A DNA stretch of 42,259 nt from a bacterium (GTDB taxonomy: Bacteria > Bacteroidota > Bacteroidia > NS11-12g > UBA955). The notes under the pieces were generated by a model. That model searched no databases, was not told the DNA's origin, and saw only the letters and a program-made list of their open reading frames with translations. This document shows, piece by piece, positions 32,047 to 42,100 of the stretch (position 1 is the first letter of the stretch; each line of letters opens with the position of its first letter). The translations under genes were made by a program, and so were the position numbers. The stretch lies in the NCBI GenBank assembly GCA_029945665.1, contig JAQSCZ010000022.1:1-42259 (forward strand), in the 5' to 3' direction.

Positions 32047-32775
32047 ATGTTTAGTATTTTAAAAAAGGAAATCAGAAGTTTTTTAAGCTCGCTTATCGCC
32101 ATCATTGTGATAGTGGTTTTTCTGATTGCCAATGGTTTGTTTTTATGGGTTTTTAAGGAAACCAATATTCTGGATGCGGGCTATGCCAATATCGACCCCT
32201 TATTCGATTTGGCTCCTATCATTTTTATATTCTTGATATCGGCCATTACCATGCGCTCGTTTAGCGAAGAAAAAAAGAGCGGTACTTTCGAAATTTTAAC
32301 CACCAAACCATTAACAGATATGTCTATCATTATGGGCAAATATTTGGCGGGTTTAATCATTGTTATTTTCGCTATTCTACCAACATTGATTTATTATTAT
32401 ACGGTTTATAAATTAGGTTTACCTGAAGGAAATTTAGACAATGGTGCTATATGGGGAAGTTATATGGGACTAGTCCTTTTGAGTGCTGGCTATGTGGCCA
32501 TTGGATTATTTTCTAGTATCATTACCGATAATCAAATTGTCTCTTTTATAGTGAGTATGTTCTTGTGTTTCTTTTTCTATTCAACCTTCGATTATTTAGG
32601 CTCTTTTGCTATATTTAAGAACACCGATTTCTTTATTGAATGGATGGGCATTAGTTACCATTACAGAAACATTAGTAAGGGAGTAATCGACTCGCGAGAT
32701 ATTGTCTATTTCCTAAGTCTGATTGGTTTATTTTTATGGTTAACAAAAATTATTTTTAGCAGCAGAAAATGGTAA
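32047..32775 (+). CDS. gldF: Gliding-motility ABC transporter permease GldF
   Basis: This 242-aa permease has six predicted membrane helices. It has the opening FSILKKEIRSFLSSLIAIIVIVVF and the conserved RSFSEEKKSGTFEILTTKPLTDMSIIMGKYLAG loop of ABC-2 GldF proteins. It forms the membrane channel with GldA and GldG. It overlaps gldG by 7 bp. Confidence 0.92.
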   Translation: MFSILKKEIRSFLSSLIAIIVIVVFLIANGLFLWVFKETNILDAGYANIDPLFDLAPIIFIFLISAITMRSFSEEKKSGTFEILTTKPLTDMSIIMGKYLAGLIIVIFAILPTLIYYYTVYKLGLPEGNLDNGAIWGSYMGLVLLSAGYVAIGLFSSIITDNQIVSFIVSMFLCFFFYSTFDYLGSFAIFKNTDFFIEWMGISYHYRNISKGVIDSRDIVYFLSLIGLFLWLTKIIFSSRKW

Positions 32776-34586
32776 AAGTGAAAAAACAAAAACGCGCTTA
32801 CAGGCAACAATCATTTATAGAACTACTTTTACTCATTGTAGTGATAGTGATTGTAAATATATTGGCCACCAAGTATTATAAGAAGATTGATTTAACGAAA
32901 GAACAACGGTTCACACTTTCTAATACCTCCAAAGAATTAGCCTCTAAAGTCGAAGATCGCATGTACTTTAAAGTGTATCTGGAAGGCGATAATCTTTCTA
33001 CAAAGTTTAAGCGGCTGCGTACAGCAACACTCGATATGTTGCGAGAATTCAGAGATTTGAGCAACAATAAAATTGACTTTGAATTTATCAATGTATTAAA
33101 AGATAAAACAGACAAAGAACGCAGTGAAATTATCAAGCAATTGTCTGAAAAGGGACTGAATTATTATAACGATATAGAACTTGAAGCCGACCAGCAAAAA
33201 CGCAATTTAATATTGCCTTGTGCCGAGGTTACTTATGGGGCTAATAACGAGTATACCGTTAATTTATTGAGTACCGAAATGGGGCGAGCCGAAGAAACCG
33301 CAATTAATAAATCGATAGAAAATTTAGAGTACGAAATTGCCAATGCCATCAGAAAATGTTTGATTGTTAAACCACAGAAAATTGCATTTTTATATGGACA
33401 TGGCGAGCCTGATGAAGCGCATCTAGATGATTTGATGAGCTCGTTGAGCGATAACTATGCCATCGATAGATTCTTCTTTAACTTAAGAGATGAGGAGTTT
33501 CTTCGTCAGTTTGTTGGCGATGCAGAGAAGGTAACAGACTATGATAGTTTAGGGGCCTTGGTTATTAAAAAAACCTTGAAAATGATGCAACAGTATGATG
33601 GTGTTGTTATTGTTAAACCTATTGCGCCATTGGATAAGGATGAGGCTTATATACTCGATCAGTATATTATGCACGGTGGTAAAACCATTTGGATGATTGA
33701 TCCAATAATGGCTGAACAGGATAGTTTAAGGCGCAATCCAAAAGTTAATTTCCCAGATTACAATAACGAGAATTTACGAACCATGTTATTCAATTATGGG
33801 GTGCGTTTAAATTCGAATTTATTAATGGATTTAAATTGCAATAATATTGTTTTAAACGACCCAAATAGACAAGGTAGAATGGTGCCATTTGCATGGGTGT
33901 ATTATCCTGTTTTTGCATTTCAAGGCAATAACCACCCAATAGTAAAAAATCTAGAGGTTGTGTGGGGACAATACAGTGGGACGCTAAAACCAATTGCTCG
34001 TAAGGATTTAAAAGTTACCAATCTTTTAATAAGTAGTGATAAAACAAAGTTGCAAGAGGCGCCAGCTTACGTTGATTTAAGTATGGTCGCGAATAATTAT
34101 GATCGCAATTACATAGCGACCTTTAAGCAAGGTACGCAAGTGGCGGGTGTTTTATTGGAAGGTGATTTTAAATCAAATTTTAAAAGACCAGATAAAATTT
34201 ATCAGTATCCAGTAAAAGAAAGCTGTACCAATAGTATGATTGTAATTGCCGACGGCGATATTGCAATTAATCCTGTTAAGATGAGTACAGGCGAGATATT
34301 CCCATTGGGCTACGATAGAGAGACAGGTAGGCAATTTGCGAATAAAAAATTCTTATTGAATTGCTTCGATTATATGTTCGACCAAAGTGGATTAATAGAA
34401 GTGAGAACTAAGGAAATTAATTTGCGATTATTGAATCGCGCAAAAATCAATACTCCGCCAGAAGAAGGTGATTGGTTGAAAGAAAAAACCAAATGGCAAC
34501 TCGTTAATACGGTTGTACCGGTGCTGGCTGTTATACTCTTTGGTATTTTTAATTCGTGGTACAGAAGAAGAAAATACGCGAGATAA
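32769..34586 (+). CDS. gldG: Gliding-motility ABC transporter substrate-binding component GldG
   Basis: The 605-aa GldG has an N-terminal membrane helix (about 17-37, ELLLLIVVIVIVNILATKYY) and a large periplasmic DUF-type domain with IAFLYGHGEPDEAHLDDL and IVVKPIAPLDKDEAYILDQYI. A C-terminal membrane helix (about 580-598, VVPVLAVILFGIFNSWY) is followed by basic residues. It works with GldA and GldF in gliding motility or secretion. A hairpin terminator follows 22 bp after its stop. Confidence 0.92.
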   Translation: MVKVKKQKRAYRQQSFIELLLLIVVIVIVNILATKYYKKIDLTKEQRFTLSNTSKELASKVEDRMYFKVYLEGDNLSTKFKRLRTATLDMLREFRDLSNNKIDFEFINVLKDKTDKERSEIIKQLSEKGLNYYNDIELEADQQKRNLILPCAEVTYGANNEYTVNLLSTEMGRAEETAINKSIENLEYEIANAIRKCLIVKPQKIAFLYGHGEPDEAHLDDLMSSLSDNYAIDRFFFNLRDEEFLRQFVGDAEKVTDYDSLGALVIKKTLKMMQQYDGVVIVKPIAPLDKDEAYILDQYIMHGGKTIWMIDPIMAEQDSLRRNPKVNFPDYNNENLRTMLFNYGVRLNSNLLMDLNCNNIVLNDPNRQGRMVPFAWVYYPVFAFQGNNHPIVKNLEVVWGQYSGTLKPIARKDLKVTNLLISSDKTKLQEAPAYVDLSMVANNYDRNYIATFKQGTQVAGVLLEGDFKSNFKRPDKIYQYPVKESCTNSMIVIADGDIAINPVKMSTGEIFPLGYDRETGRQFANKKFLLNCFDYMFDQSGLIEVRTKEINLRLLNRAKINTPPEEGDWLKEKTKWQLVNTVVPVLAVILFGIFNSWYRRRKYAR

Positions 34587-34608
34587 TATAAGGTTTTATA
34601 AGATTTAT

Positions 34609-34639
34609 AAAAAAACATACCAATTGGTATGTTTTTTTT
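34609..34639 (+). terminator. Rho-independent terminator after gldG
   Basis: AAAACATACC pairs with GGTATGTTTT around AATT, flanked by seven A before and eight T after. It is a strong symmetric terminator ending the gldAFG transcript. Confidence 0.85.
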
Positions 34640-35152
34640 GTTTCTGTTTATTTCATCCATACTTCTTGTTTTATCTTAGTTTTGGTATTGAAAGTACTTT
34701 GTGCTCAATATTGCAAGCAATGCTGCTTCGCGGTGCATGAATTCTCTTGGTGTTCTTTGAGGTTAAGAAAAGAGTTTTGGCTTACCCCAAGGCTTTTGGG
34801 ATTTTAACCACAAAGAAAGCAAAGCTGGAACCCACAAAGAGCGCAAAGTATACTGCAAATGATAAATCTCTGTGTCCTTTGTGGTTAAGAAAAGAGATTG
34901 GAGAGACAACAAGCTTTCGGGAATTTTAACCACTAAGGAGGCAAAGCTAGAGCCCACAAAGTTCGCAAAGATTATAACGAATGTAAAAAACTTTGTGTCC
35001 CTTTTGCAAGCAATGCTGCTTCGCAGTAAATGCATTCTCTTGGCGTTCTTGGTGGTTAAGAAAGGAATTTGGACAATATTAGGCATTGTGAATCAATGTT
35101 TCAATTCAATGATTTTTATCATTGGCGAAATGTTTTTTGATTTGAAATTTTG

Positions 35153-35160
35153 TATATTTG
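35153..35160 (+). promoter_or_regulatory. -7 element TATATTTG before the TA pair
   Basis: TATATTTG matches TAnnTTTG and ends 20 bp before the antitoxin ATG. A TTTG exists at 35136-35139 but at 13 bp, which is shorter than the usual 19-21. Confidence 0.45.
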
Positions 35161-35179
35161 CATAAGCTGCCTTAAAATC

Positions 35180-35413
35180 ATGGAATATATTGCCAATAGA
35201 ATTACAATTGATGATAAACTTTGTAATGGAAAACCAACCATTAGAGGTAAGAGGATAACTGTTCAAAGTATATTAGAATATTTGAGTGCAGGGGAGTCTG
35301 AAGACGAAATTCTAAAACAATTTCCTTCACTTGAAAAGGAAGATATCAAAGCCTGTTTACTGTTTGTGTCTGATTTAATGAATAGAAATTACACTATTAA
35401 AGTTGTTGCTTAG
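35180..35413 (+). CDS. DUF433 antitoxin-like protein
   Basis: The start ATG 35180 (MEYIANRITIDDKLC) gives 77 aa. The IDDKLCNGKPTIRGKRITV opening, the AGESEDEILKQFPSLEKEDIKACLLF helical segment and overall size are diagnostic of DUF433, the VapB50-type winged-helix antitoxin family. It binds its own promoter and neutralises the PIN-like partner encoded immediately downstream (1-bp gap). It lies directly after the repeat array. Confidence 0.88.
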   Translation: MEYIANRITIDDKLCNGKPTIRGKRITVQSILEYLSAGESEDEILKQFPSLEKEDIKACLLFVSDLMNRNYTIKVVA

Positions 35414-35414
35414 C

Positions 35415-35756
35415 ATGGCAAAGTATCTAATTGATGCTAATCTACCCTATTACTTTTCGCTTTGGAATAATAATGATTTTATTCATCAATATGATCTGAA
35501 TGATTGCAGCAATGACCAAGAAATCTGGGATTTTGCAAAATTGAATAACTTAATTATTGTTACAAAAGACGCAGATTTTACCAATATGATCCTTTATAAA
35601 CAACCACCCCCAAAAGTCATACATTTGAGGGTGGGTAATATGAAGATCAAAGAATTTCACAAATTTATTGCTTCTGTTTGGAATGAAGTTGAAACATTAG
35701 CTAACGGACATAAATTGGTCAATGTCTTTCAAGATAGGATAGAAGCAATAGAATAA
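35415..35756 (+). CDS. DUF5615 PIN-like toxin
   Basis: The start ATG 35415 (MAKYLIDANLPYYF) gives 113 aa, 1 bp after the antitoxin gene. It carries the PIN-like acidic residues D7 (LIDANLP) and D52/D54 (VTKDADF), and the NPxxVIHLRVGN-type closing strand of DUF5615. It is a predicted metal-dependent ribonuclease toxin held in check by the DUF433 partner. It converges on the TonB-dependent receptor gene with a 3-bp gap. Confidence 0.87.
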   Translation: MAKYLIDANLPYYFSLWNNNDFIHQYDLNDCSNDQEIWDFAKLNNLIIVTKDADFTNMILYKQPPPKVIHLRVGNMKIKEFHKFIASVWNEVETLANGHKLVNVFQDRIEAIE

Positions 35757-35759
35757 TTT

Positions 35760-38114
35760 CTAAAAATTCACCCTGTAGTTAAAATTAGGAAATAAACCCA
35801 ATTGATACTGGGTGGTAATTTTACCTTTCGAAACATCGTACCCTTGTAGGAAAATGTTTTTGCGATTGGTGATGTTTTGTATATCAATGAACCATTCTTG
35901 GGTTATTTTTTTACCGCTTCTGCGATAGGTTACTTTAAAATCTAAACGTGCATAGGGGTCGAACTGCTTGTCATAAGTTTGCTCGTTAAAACGTACCTCA
36001 CGCTTCTCTAGTCGCGACTGATCGATATTGATAGGCGTGTATCTTTTACCTCCTGCTAAAGTAATTTTAGTGTCGAATGCCAATACGTTTTTCTGACTCA
36101 ATCTAATTTCTTTGCCAGCCAATATATTCAGGATATAGTTGCCGTTGTAGGCAGTATTGCGCTCAATATCATTGCTGCCTTTGTATTTCGACTGATACAA
36201 TGAAACAGTATTCAGCATATAAAATCCTTTTGAAAAATATTTCTCGAGTGTGAATTCTAATCCATAGTTTTTGCCAGTTCCTTTGTTCGTTAAGCTATCG
36301 GTATTCGGATTGTTGAAATCGGTGCCTTCATTGATTGCTGAATAATATGAAGAATAAGTATTGACAGGAATATTATAGAGGTATTGATAATAGGCTTCGG
36401 TTTTAAATCGCCATGTTCTGTTGAAGGCATAATCGTATGCAATGACATTGTGTACACTTTTTGTAAAACCTAATGCCTTATTGGTTTCAAGTATGGTAGC
36501 ATTAGCATCGTTCAATGTAGTTTTTAAATAATAGGTTTGCATGGTTTGCATTTGACTGTGCAGTCCCGAAGCAAAGCTAATTTTTTTGTTTTGTGTTAAT
36601 TGATGTGTAAGACCTATGCGAGGTTCCAAAGCCATGCTTTGATTTAATGCTAAAGCTTGGTAATGCAAGCCAGAATTGAGTGTTGTGCGTTGCGAAATTT
36701 TGTATTGATGTGTGATAAAGGTTTGGAACAAAATGGTGTTGCCTTTGTCATCGCGGAGGGTGTTAAATCGGTTGTTGAAGTATAAGCTATCGTTAAAATT
36801 ATAACGAATATTTTGGACATTGATACCTATTGAGAAATTTTGTTGTGCATTCTTTTTATAATTTAAAGTACTACTTAAAACATAGCGTTGTAAGCTAGAA
36901 TTGTCGCGGTATTCAGGCTGACGACCGAATTCCCAAACAGAATCTTGAATGGTTTTAACACTTGAAATTGTGGCCCCAACGGAGGTCTTTAAAAATAGTT
37001 GAGAAGTGAAATAATGTGTAAAAGCGGCTCCAGCAACACCCATTCCAGTGCGGTATTTAAGGTCCCTGTTGGCATTTGAATATAAGTTAGAGGTGTCTTT
37101 ATTGTCAGCGCTGTTAAAATGAATATTGCTAATACCACCAATTCCAAAAATGGTGAGTTTGTCTTTTTTTAATGGGACATCTATTTTAAAACTCAAATCT
37201 TGGTAATAGGGTAGTGCAGTACCCGTTCCAAAATTGATGCCTATTTTCTGTAAAATTGCTAAAGTAGAATAGCGATAATTGATGAGGTATGATGCTTTTG
37301 AACGGCTAGAAAATGGACCTTCGACACCTGCTTCGAAACCATTGAATCCAATTTGGCCAGTATATTCTGTTTTGTTTTTATTGCCATTTCGCATTTGTAA
37401 ATCAAAAACGCCTGCTGTTGCATTTCCATACATAGCAGGGAAAGCACTTGTAAGAAAATCTGATTTGGCCAATACATTGTTATTAAGAATGCTCACTGGT
37501 CCACCACTAGCGCCCATAGCGCCAAAGTGATTGGGGTTTGGAATATCAATGCCATCCATTCTCCAAAGCAAACCTTGGGGTGAATTGCCGCGAATGATAA
37601 TATCATTGCGAGAATCATTGTTGCCTACTACTCCAGCAAAATTACTGGCCATACGTGCTGGATCATTTCTGCTTCCCGCAAAGCGCCTTGTATCTTCGAT
37701 ATCAAAACTTTTGGCACTTAAAGAAATGTTACTATTATTTACAGTATTTTTTGATTTAACCTTAATACCCGAGGTTTTAAAACTCACTACTTTCTCAGAA
37801 AGTTCGATTTCTAGCGAAGTTTGTTTGCCACTAACATGGTTGATATTATTGGCGTAATATTCATTGTAGCCAATCAGACTTATCTTTACTGTAATACGTA
37901 CTATTGACACATTGGGAATTGAAAAATAGCCATTCTGGTCACTGGTGCCAATGGCCAATGTTTTTCCCGAGTCGATTATTTCTATACTGGCTTTGGGTAT
38001 GGGTAAAAAAGTTTGTGCATCAACAACTCTGCCTTTCACAGTTTGTGTTAGTGGTTGTGAAAAACTAAGGTTTTGAATGCAAATGGCAATTAAAAATAGT
38101 AAGGCGTATTTCAT
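35760..38114 (-). CDS. TonB-dependent outer-membrane receptor
   Basis: This 784-aa protein has a signal peptide (MKYALLFLIAICIQNLSFS) and a carboxypeptidase-regulatory-like beta domain (about 25-105, VKGRVVDAQTFLPIPKASIEI). A plug domain follows (about 130-240, with IIRGNSPQGLLWRMDGIDIPNP split over 169-190), then a beta barrel ending in the aromatic NYRVNF. It imports a ligand across the outer membrane using TonB energy; the ligand is unknown. There is no SusD partner beside it, so a polysaccharide-utilisation role is less likely than metal or small-molecule uptake. A Crp-like regulator gene lies 44 bp upstream on the same strand. Confidence 0.9.
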   Translation of the reverse strand: MKYALLFLIAICIQNLSFSQPLTQTVKGRVVDAQTFLPIPKASIEIIDSGKTLAIGTSDQNGYFSIPNVSIVRITVKISLIGYNEYYANNINHVSGKQTSLEIELSEKVVSFKTSGIKVKSKNTVNNSNISLSAKSFDIEDTRRFAGSRNDPARMASNFAGVVGNNDSRNDIIIRGNSPQGLLWRMDGIDIPNPNHFGAMGASGGPVSILNNNVLAKSDFLTSAFPAMYGNATAGVFDLQMRNGNKNKTEYTGQIGFNGFEAGVEGPFSSRSKASYLINYRYSTLAILQKIGINFGTGTALPYYQDLSFKIDVPLKKDKLTIFGIGGISNIHFNSADNKDTSNLYSNANRDLKYRTGMGVAGAAFTHYFTSQLFLKTSVGATISSVKTIQDSVWEFGRQPEYRDNSSLQRYVLSSTLNYKKNAQQNFSIGINVQNIRYNFNDSLYFNNRFNTLRDDKGNTILFQTFITHQYKISQRTTLNSGLHYQALALNQSMALEPRIGLTHQLTQNKKISFASGLHSQMQTMQTYYLKTTLNDANATILETNKALGFTKSVHNVIAYDYAFNRTWRFKTEAYYQYLYNIPVNTYSSYYSAINEGTDFNNPNTDSLTNKGTGKNYGLEFTLEKYFSKGFYMLNTVSLYQSKYKGSNDIERNTAYNGNYILNILAGKEIRLSQKNVLAFDTKITLAGGKRYTPINIDQSRLEKREVRFNEQTYDKQFDPYARLDFKVTYRRSGKKITQEWFIDIQNITNRKNIFLQGYDVSKGKITTQYQLGLFPNFNYRVNF

Positions 38115-38158
38115 GGCACAAAACTATTTATATGGTATTAGGCCAATCTTAACATTTG

Positions 38159-38743
38159 TTAATTTATTTGAACGTTTATCGATTTTCTAATTCGACTTAA
38201 GCTTTCAGGTTTAATGCCCAGGTAAGAAGCAATGTGTTGGAGTTTTGTAAGTTGTAGAAGTTCAGGATTCTGTTTAATTAGTTCGATATAACGCTCGGAT
38301 GCACTCATAGTTAGTAAACTAAGTTGACGATCTTCTTTAAAACGGAAATAATTTTCGGCATTGATTCTACCGAGTCGCTCGCCAGTGGAACATAGTTGGT
38401 AGCAAGTATTTAAATCGGCATAGCTAATACTTAACAATAGGGTGTTGTCAAGCGATTCTACATTTAATCTTGAAGGTGTTTGTGATACAAAAGAGGTGTA
38501 GCTGCTTGTAAAACAATTGGCAGTTGCAAATTCAATAGAAACATCTTCACCAGCGGCAGTAACAGCAAATAAACGCGTTGAACCTGAGATGATGAAGGAT
38601 AAATAATTTTCAATATCGCCTTCCATTAAAATGATACTGCCTTTGCGGAATCTGCGTTCTACGAGTTTACTTTCAAAAAAAGCCCATTCCTCATCGGTTA
38701 ATATGGCTTGAGAATCGAAAAAATTGCGTACTAAAGTTTTCAT
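38159..38743 (-). CDS. Crp/Fnr-family transcription regulator
   Basis: The 194-aa protein has a cyclic-nucleotide-binding-like beta barrel (about 25-120, including GSIILMEGDIENYLSFIISG) and a C-terminal helix-turn-helix LQHIASYLGIKPESLSRIR (about 170-188). It has the compact Bacteroidetes Crp form. Key arginine/glutamate residues for cAMP binding are not clearly present, so the ligand may differ. Its position immediately upstream of the TonB-dependent receptor on the same strand suggests it regulates or is co-transcribed with it. Confidence 0.85.
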   Translation of the reverse strand: MKTLVRNFFDSQAILTDEEWAFFESKLVERRFRKGSIILMEGDIENYLSFIISGSTRLFAVTAAGEDVSIEFATANCFTSSYTSFVSQTPSRLNVESLDNTLLLSISYADLNTCYQLCSTGERLGRINAENYFRFKEDRQLSLLTMSASERYIELIKQNPELLQLTKLQHIASYLGIKPESLSRIRKSINVQIN

Positions 38744-39186
38744 TTAAAATGTAAAATTACATACTTATTAAAATATATAAATGCAAATAACCGACTGATT
38801 GTTTTTATGGCAATTTAATGACTTGAATGCTAGCGATAAAAAAGATTTCGATGAATTTAATTGAATCCCTTTTAGATAAATATTTGAATAAATTAATGTA
38901 TTATTTAAAAAATATATTAATGCAGGTTGTGCCTAAATTTATAAATTGTAAATCGTAAAAATACGCGGCCTGAAAAAAAGTTGAGATTATGCATAATTGA
39001 TGGAAGTGCAATAAAATCAAGTGGTTTGAAATGAAGGGTTTAAAGTTGTGGACACAGGCTCTAAAATGAATTGTCATATTTTTAGAATTGTTTAGTTATT
39101 TAACAAGTAATCGATTAGATTTACATAGTTTTTTAAGTTTATACCTCAAATGCAAGTGGATTGGTGTCTTATAAATAATAAAAATA
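38744..39186. other. Divergent intergenic region before the PKD protein
   Basis: 443 AT-rich bp between the leftward Crp-like gene and the rightward PKD gene. It must contain both promoters, but I recognise no clear element, hairpin or small gene. Confidence 0.4.
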
Positions 39187-42100
39187 TTGAATAGAACCTT
39201 ACTTTTTATATTGTTCTTATCCAGCAGTCTCAAGGCATATTGCTTTGTTAATGCGGGAACTATACCCTCGGTAACCACCGGGTGTGCCCCGCTTATTGTT
39301 AATTTTACAGATAATAGCTCTTCCACCAATACGATTAGCACCTGGGCTTACAGTTTTGGTGATGGCGGAACTTCTTCTCAGAGTAATCCAAAATATGTGT
39401 ATTCAGTTGCTGGAAAATACAGAGTTATTTTAGAGGTTAAAGATGTAAATGGCAATAGTGATAAAGACACCGTTTATATCGTTGTTAAACGAGGTCCAAA
39501 TGCCAATTTCTCGACACCTAATGCTAGTTATTGCAATAATATTTCTATACCTTTTAAAAATTTAAGTACCGATGGCGATACGGGGATTCGCAATTGTACT
39601 TGGGATTTTGGTGATGGACAAACAGCAACTGCCAAAGGTGATGTAACCAAAGCCTATTCCAAAGAAGGGACATTCAATGTTATTCTAACTGTGCGCGATT
39701 ATAATGGTTGTGTCAATACAATTATTAAGAATAATTTTATTACAATTAATCCCACCCCAAAAGCCGATTTTACATTTAATCAAATTTACAGTTGTACTGC
39801 TCCCATGAATGTAAATTTTAAAAACAAGTCGACCAAGAACCCTACTTATGTATGGGATTTGGGCGATGGTAATACCACAACAGATGCTAATCCTTCGACT
39901 GCTTATGGCACCGAAAAAAAATACAACATTACACTTACTGCTACTACATCTAATGGATGTATGGATGTAAAGACCGCTATTTTAAATGTTAAATTCGGAG
40001 AAATTAAGGCTAACTTTAGCATGGTAAGCGATGTGGGTTGTATTCCCTTCACTCCTGGTTTTACTAGCACTACCAAACCCGATAGCGTGTTTTTTAATTA
40101 TGCTTGGTCATTTGGCGATAACACTACCTCGAGTGCCGAGAATCCCAATAAATCTTATAACAAAGTAGGAACCTATACCATTAAACTGAAAGTTTCTGGT
40201 GTTGGATGTTCAGATAGTATTAACAAAACATTATTGGTTTCCGACCGACCGAAACCTATACTGAAAGCAAGTGATACCCTTGGTTGCCATGGAGTACTTA
40301 GTACAACGCTTTCGGCTAAATGTAAGTTGGGGAATAAATGGACATGGTACATTGATGGGAAAAATATTGAAAACCAAACGGGTGTGTTAAATTATTACTT
40401 TGGTGATACTGGTATTTATAAAGTGATTGTGCAAGTAGATGATTCTGCAAATTGTTCGGAGACTGTACAATTTACGAAAATGGTGGTACAAGATTTAAAA
40501 GCCGATTGGTATTTTCCGGATACCAACAGTTGCGCACCCTTTTATCCTGGGATAAAAAATACAACCTTTAATGCTTTAAATGCAAAGCTTAGCTATGCCT
40601 GGCAACAACACGATGGTAAGCGAACCTATATAAAAATTCCAACACCTTATTATCCTGATACAGGAAAGTTTAATATGCGTTTGATTGTAAAAGATCAATA
40701 TGGTTGCATGGATTCGCTCGAACAAATTATACCCGTTGGTAAAAGAATTAAACCTGATTTTACAATTGATAAAACAAAAGTTTGTATTGGTGAAAAAGTA
40801 AAATTTGTAAATACTACTAATTCTGTTTTGGCCAAATTAGTAAATATTTGGTATTGGCAATTGGGTAATATTATTTCTTCAGAAAAAGACAGTGTGATTA
40901 CCAAATTAACTCAAATACCAGCGTTTGTGAATTTGATGTTAGTGGCCGAACACAACGGATGTAGGACCTTTATAAAGAAAGATACTGCCCTAATGATGCA
41001 AGGTGCTTTTGCCAATTTTGATTTCAGTTTTGATACCTGTTACTCCCACAATGTGCGATTAAGAAATGCTTCGGATAGTTTTACTTCTATTAAATGGGTG
41101 ATGCCTGATAATTCGGTACGCAATGATTTTGAATTTACTTATGCTGCTAACCCTAATGCCGACAGTAAAATAAGACTAATAGCCTATAATACAAGAACCA
41201 AATGCACCGATTCAATAACGAAAGTGTTTGGGGTACCTAAGTCGGTGAGCGATATTTATTATTATTTTAAACCAGATTGTACACCACAAATGGTTACTTT
41301 TTATAACAAATCCTATGGCGCCTATCGCACCCATTGGGAGTTTGGAAATGGAGATACCACCGACTTATTGATAAATAAGGGTGATAGTTTTCGCTATACT
41401 TATACGAGCCCAGGCGATTTTAAAATTGTATTACAAGGTTGGGATAATAAAGGTTGTTTATATGAATCTTCAAAAATTTTAAGTATTAAAGGGCCTGCCG
41501 TGGAATCCAAAGTATGGCCATTAAAAGGTTGTTTGCCACTAACCATCAATCTTAAAGATTCTAATTCTAATGCGACCATTAAAAAGAAATTTTGGTTGAT
41601 TAATTATAAAGACACTGTTAGAATTTCTAAAAAAGGACCTATCACTACTTTTACAATAAATGAAATGCCTTTGTACGATTCATTGGTGAGTTTTACGCTA
41701 GTGGTTATGGATAGCAACGGTTGTGTTTCAAGTAAAACACATCATGTTCGTCCATATGGACCCAAGGCCGATGTGTTAATTACACGCAAAACATCATGCG
41801 ATGCAATGCGATGTTATTTCAATGCCGAAATAGATTCTATTTCTACAGCTTTGCCAGTAAAAATTACTTGGAATTTAGGGGATGGAAATAATGTCTACAA
41901 TTCTACGAAGGCCGAACATATCTACGGGACCGAAGGCTATTACTATCCTGTGTATACGATGACCGATGCTGCAGGTTGTGTATATGAAGAAAAATTAGTT
42001 TTGTATTCAACCGAACCTGTTTTGTTAGCAAAATTTGGTATTGCCAATAATATTGGCAAATGTCCTCCATTATTAGCCGAATTTACTGACAGAAGTATTC

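Larger units (their letters stand above)
34587..35179. repeat. Intergenic repeat array between gldG and the TA pair
   Basis: These 593 bp contain no gene apart from the terminator. A CAAGCAATGCTGCTTCGC block occurs twice (near 34715 and 35011), each followed by a related CTCTTGGYGTTCTT stretch. Between and beside them lie three GGTTAAGAAA blocks (near 34760, 34884 and 35053) and two TTTTAACCAC...CCCACAAAG blocks (34802-34850 and 34923-34970). The latter two types are inverse complements of each other, as in the CACAAAG-type intergenic repeats of environmental bacteria. Confidence 0.75.

Noticed and set aside
34747-35086. Short open frames on both strands in the repeat array
   Set aside because: They are read from repeat blocks (for example repeated LVVKK / TTKKAK-type segments) and lack initiation signals.
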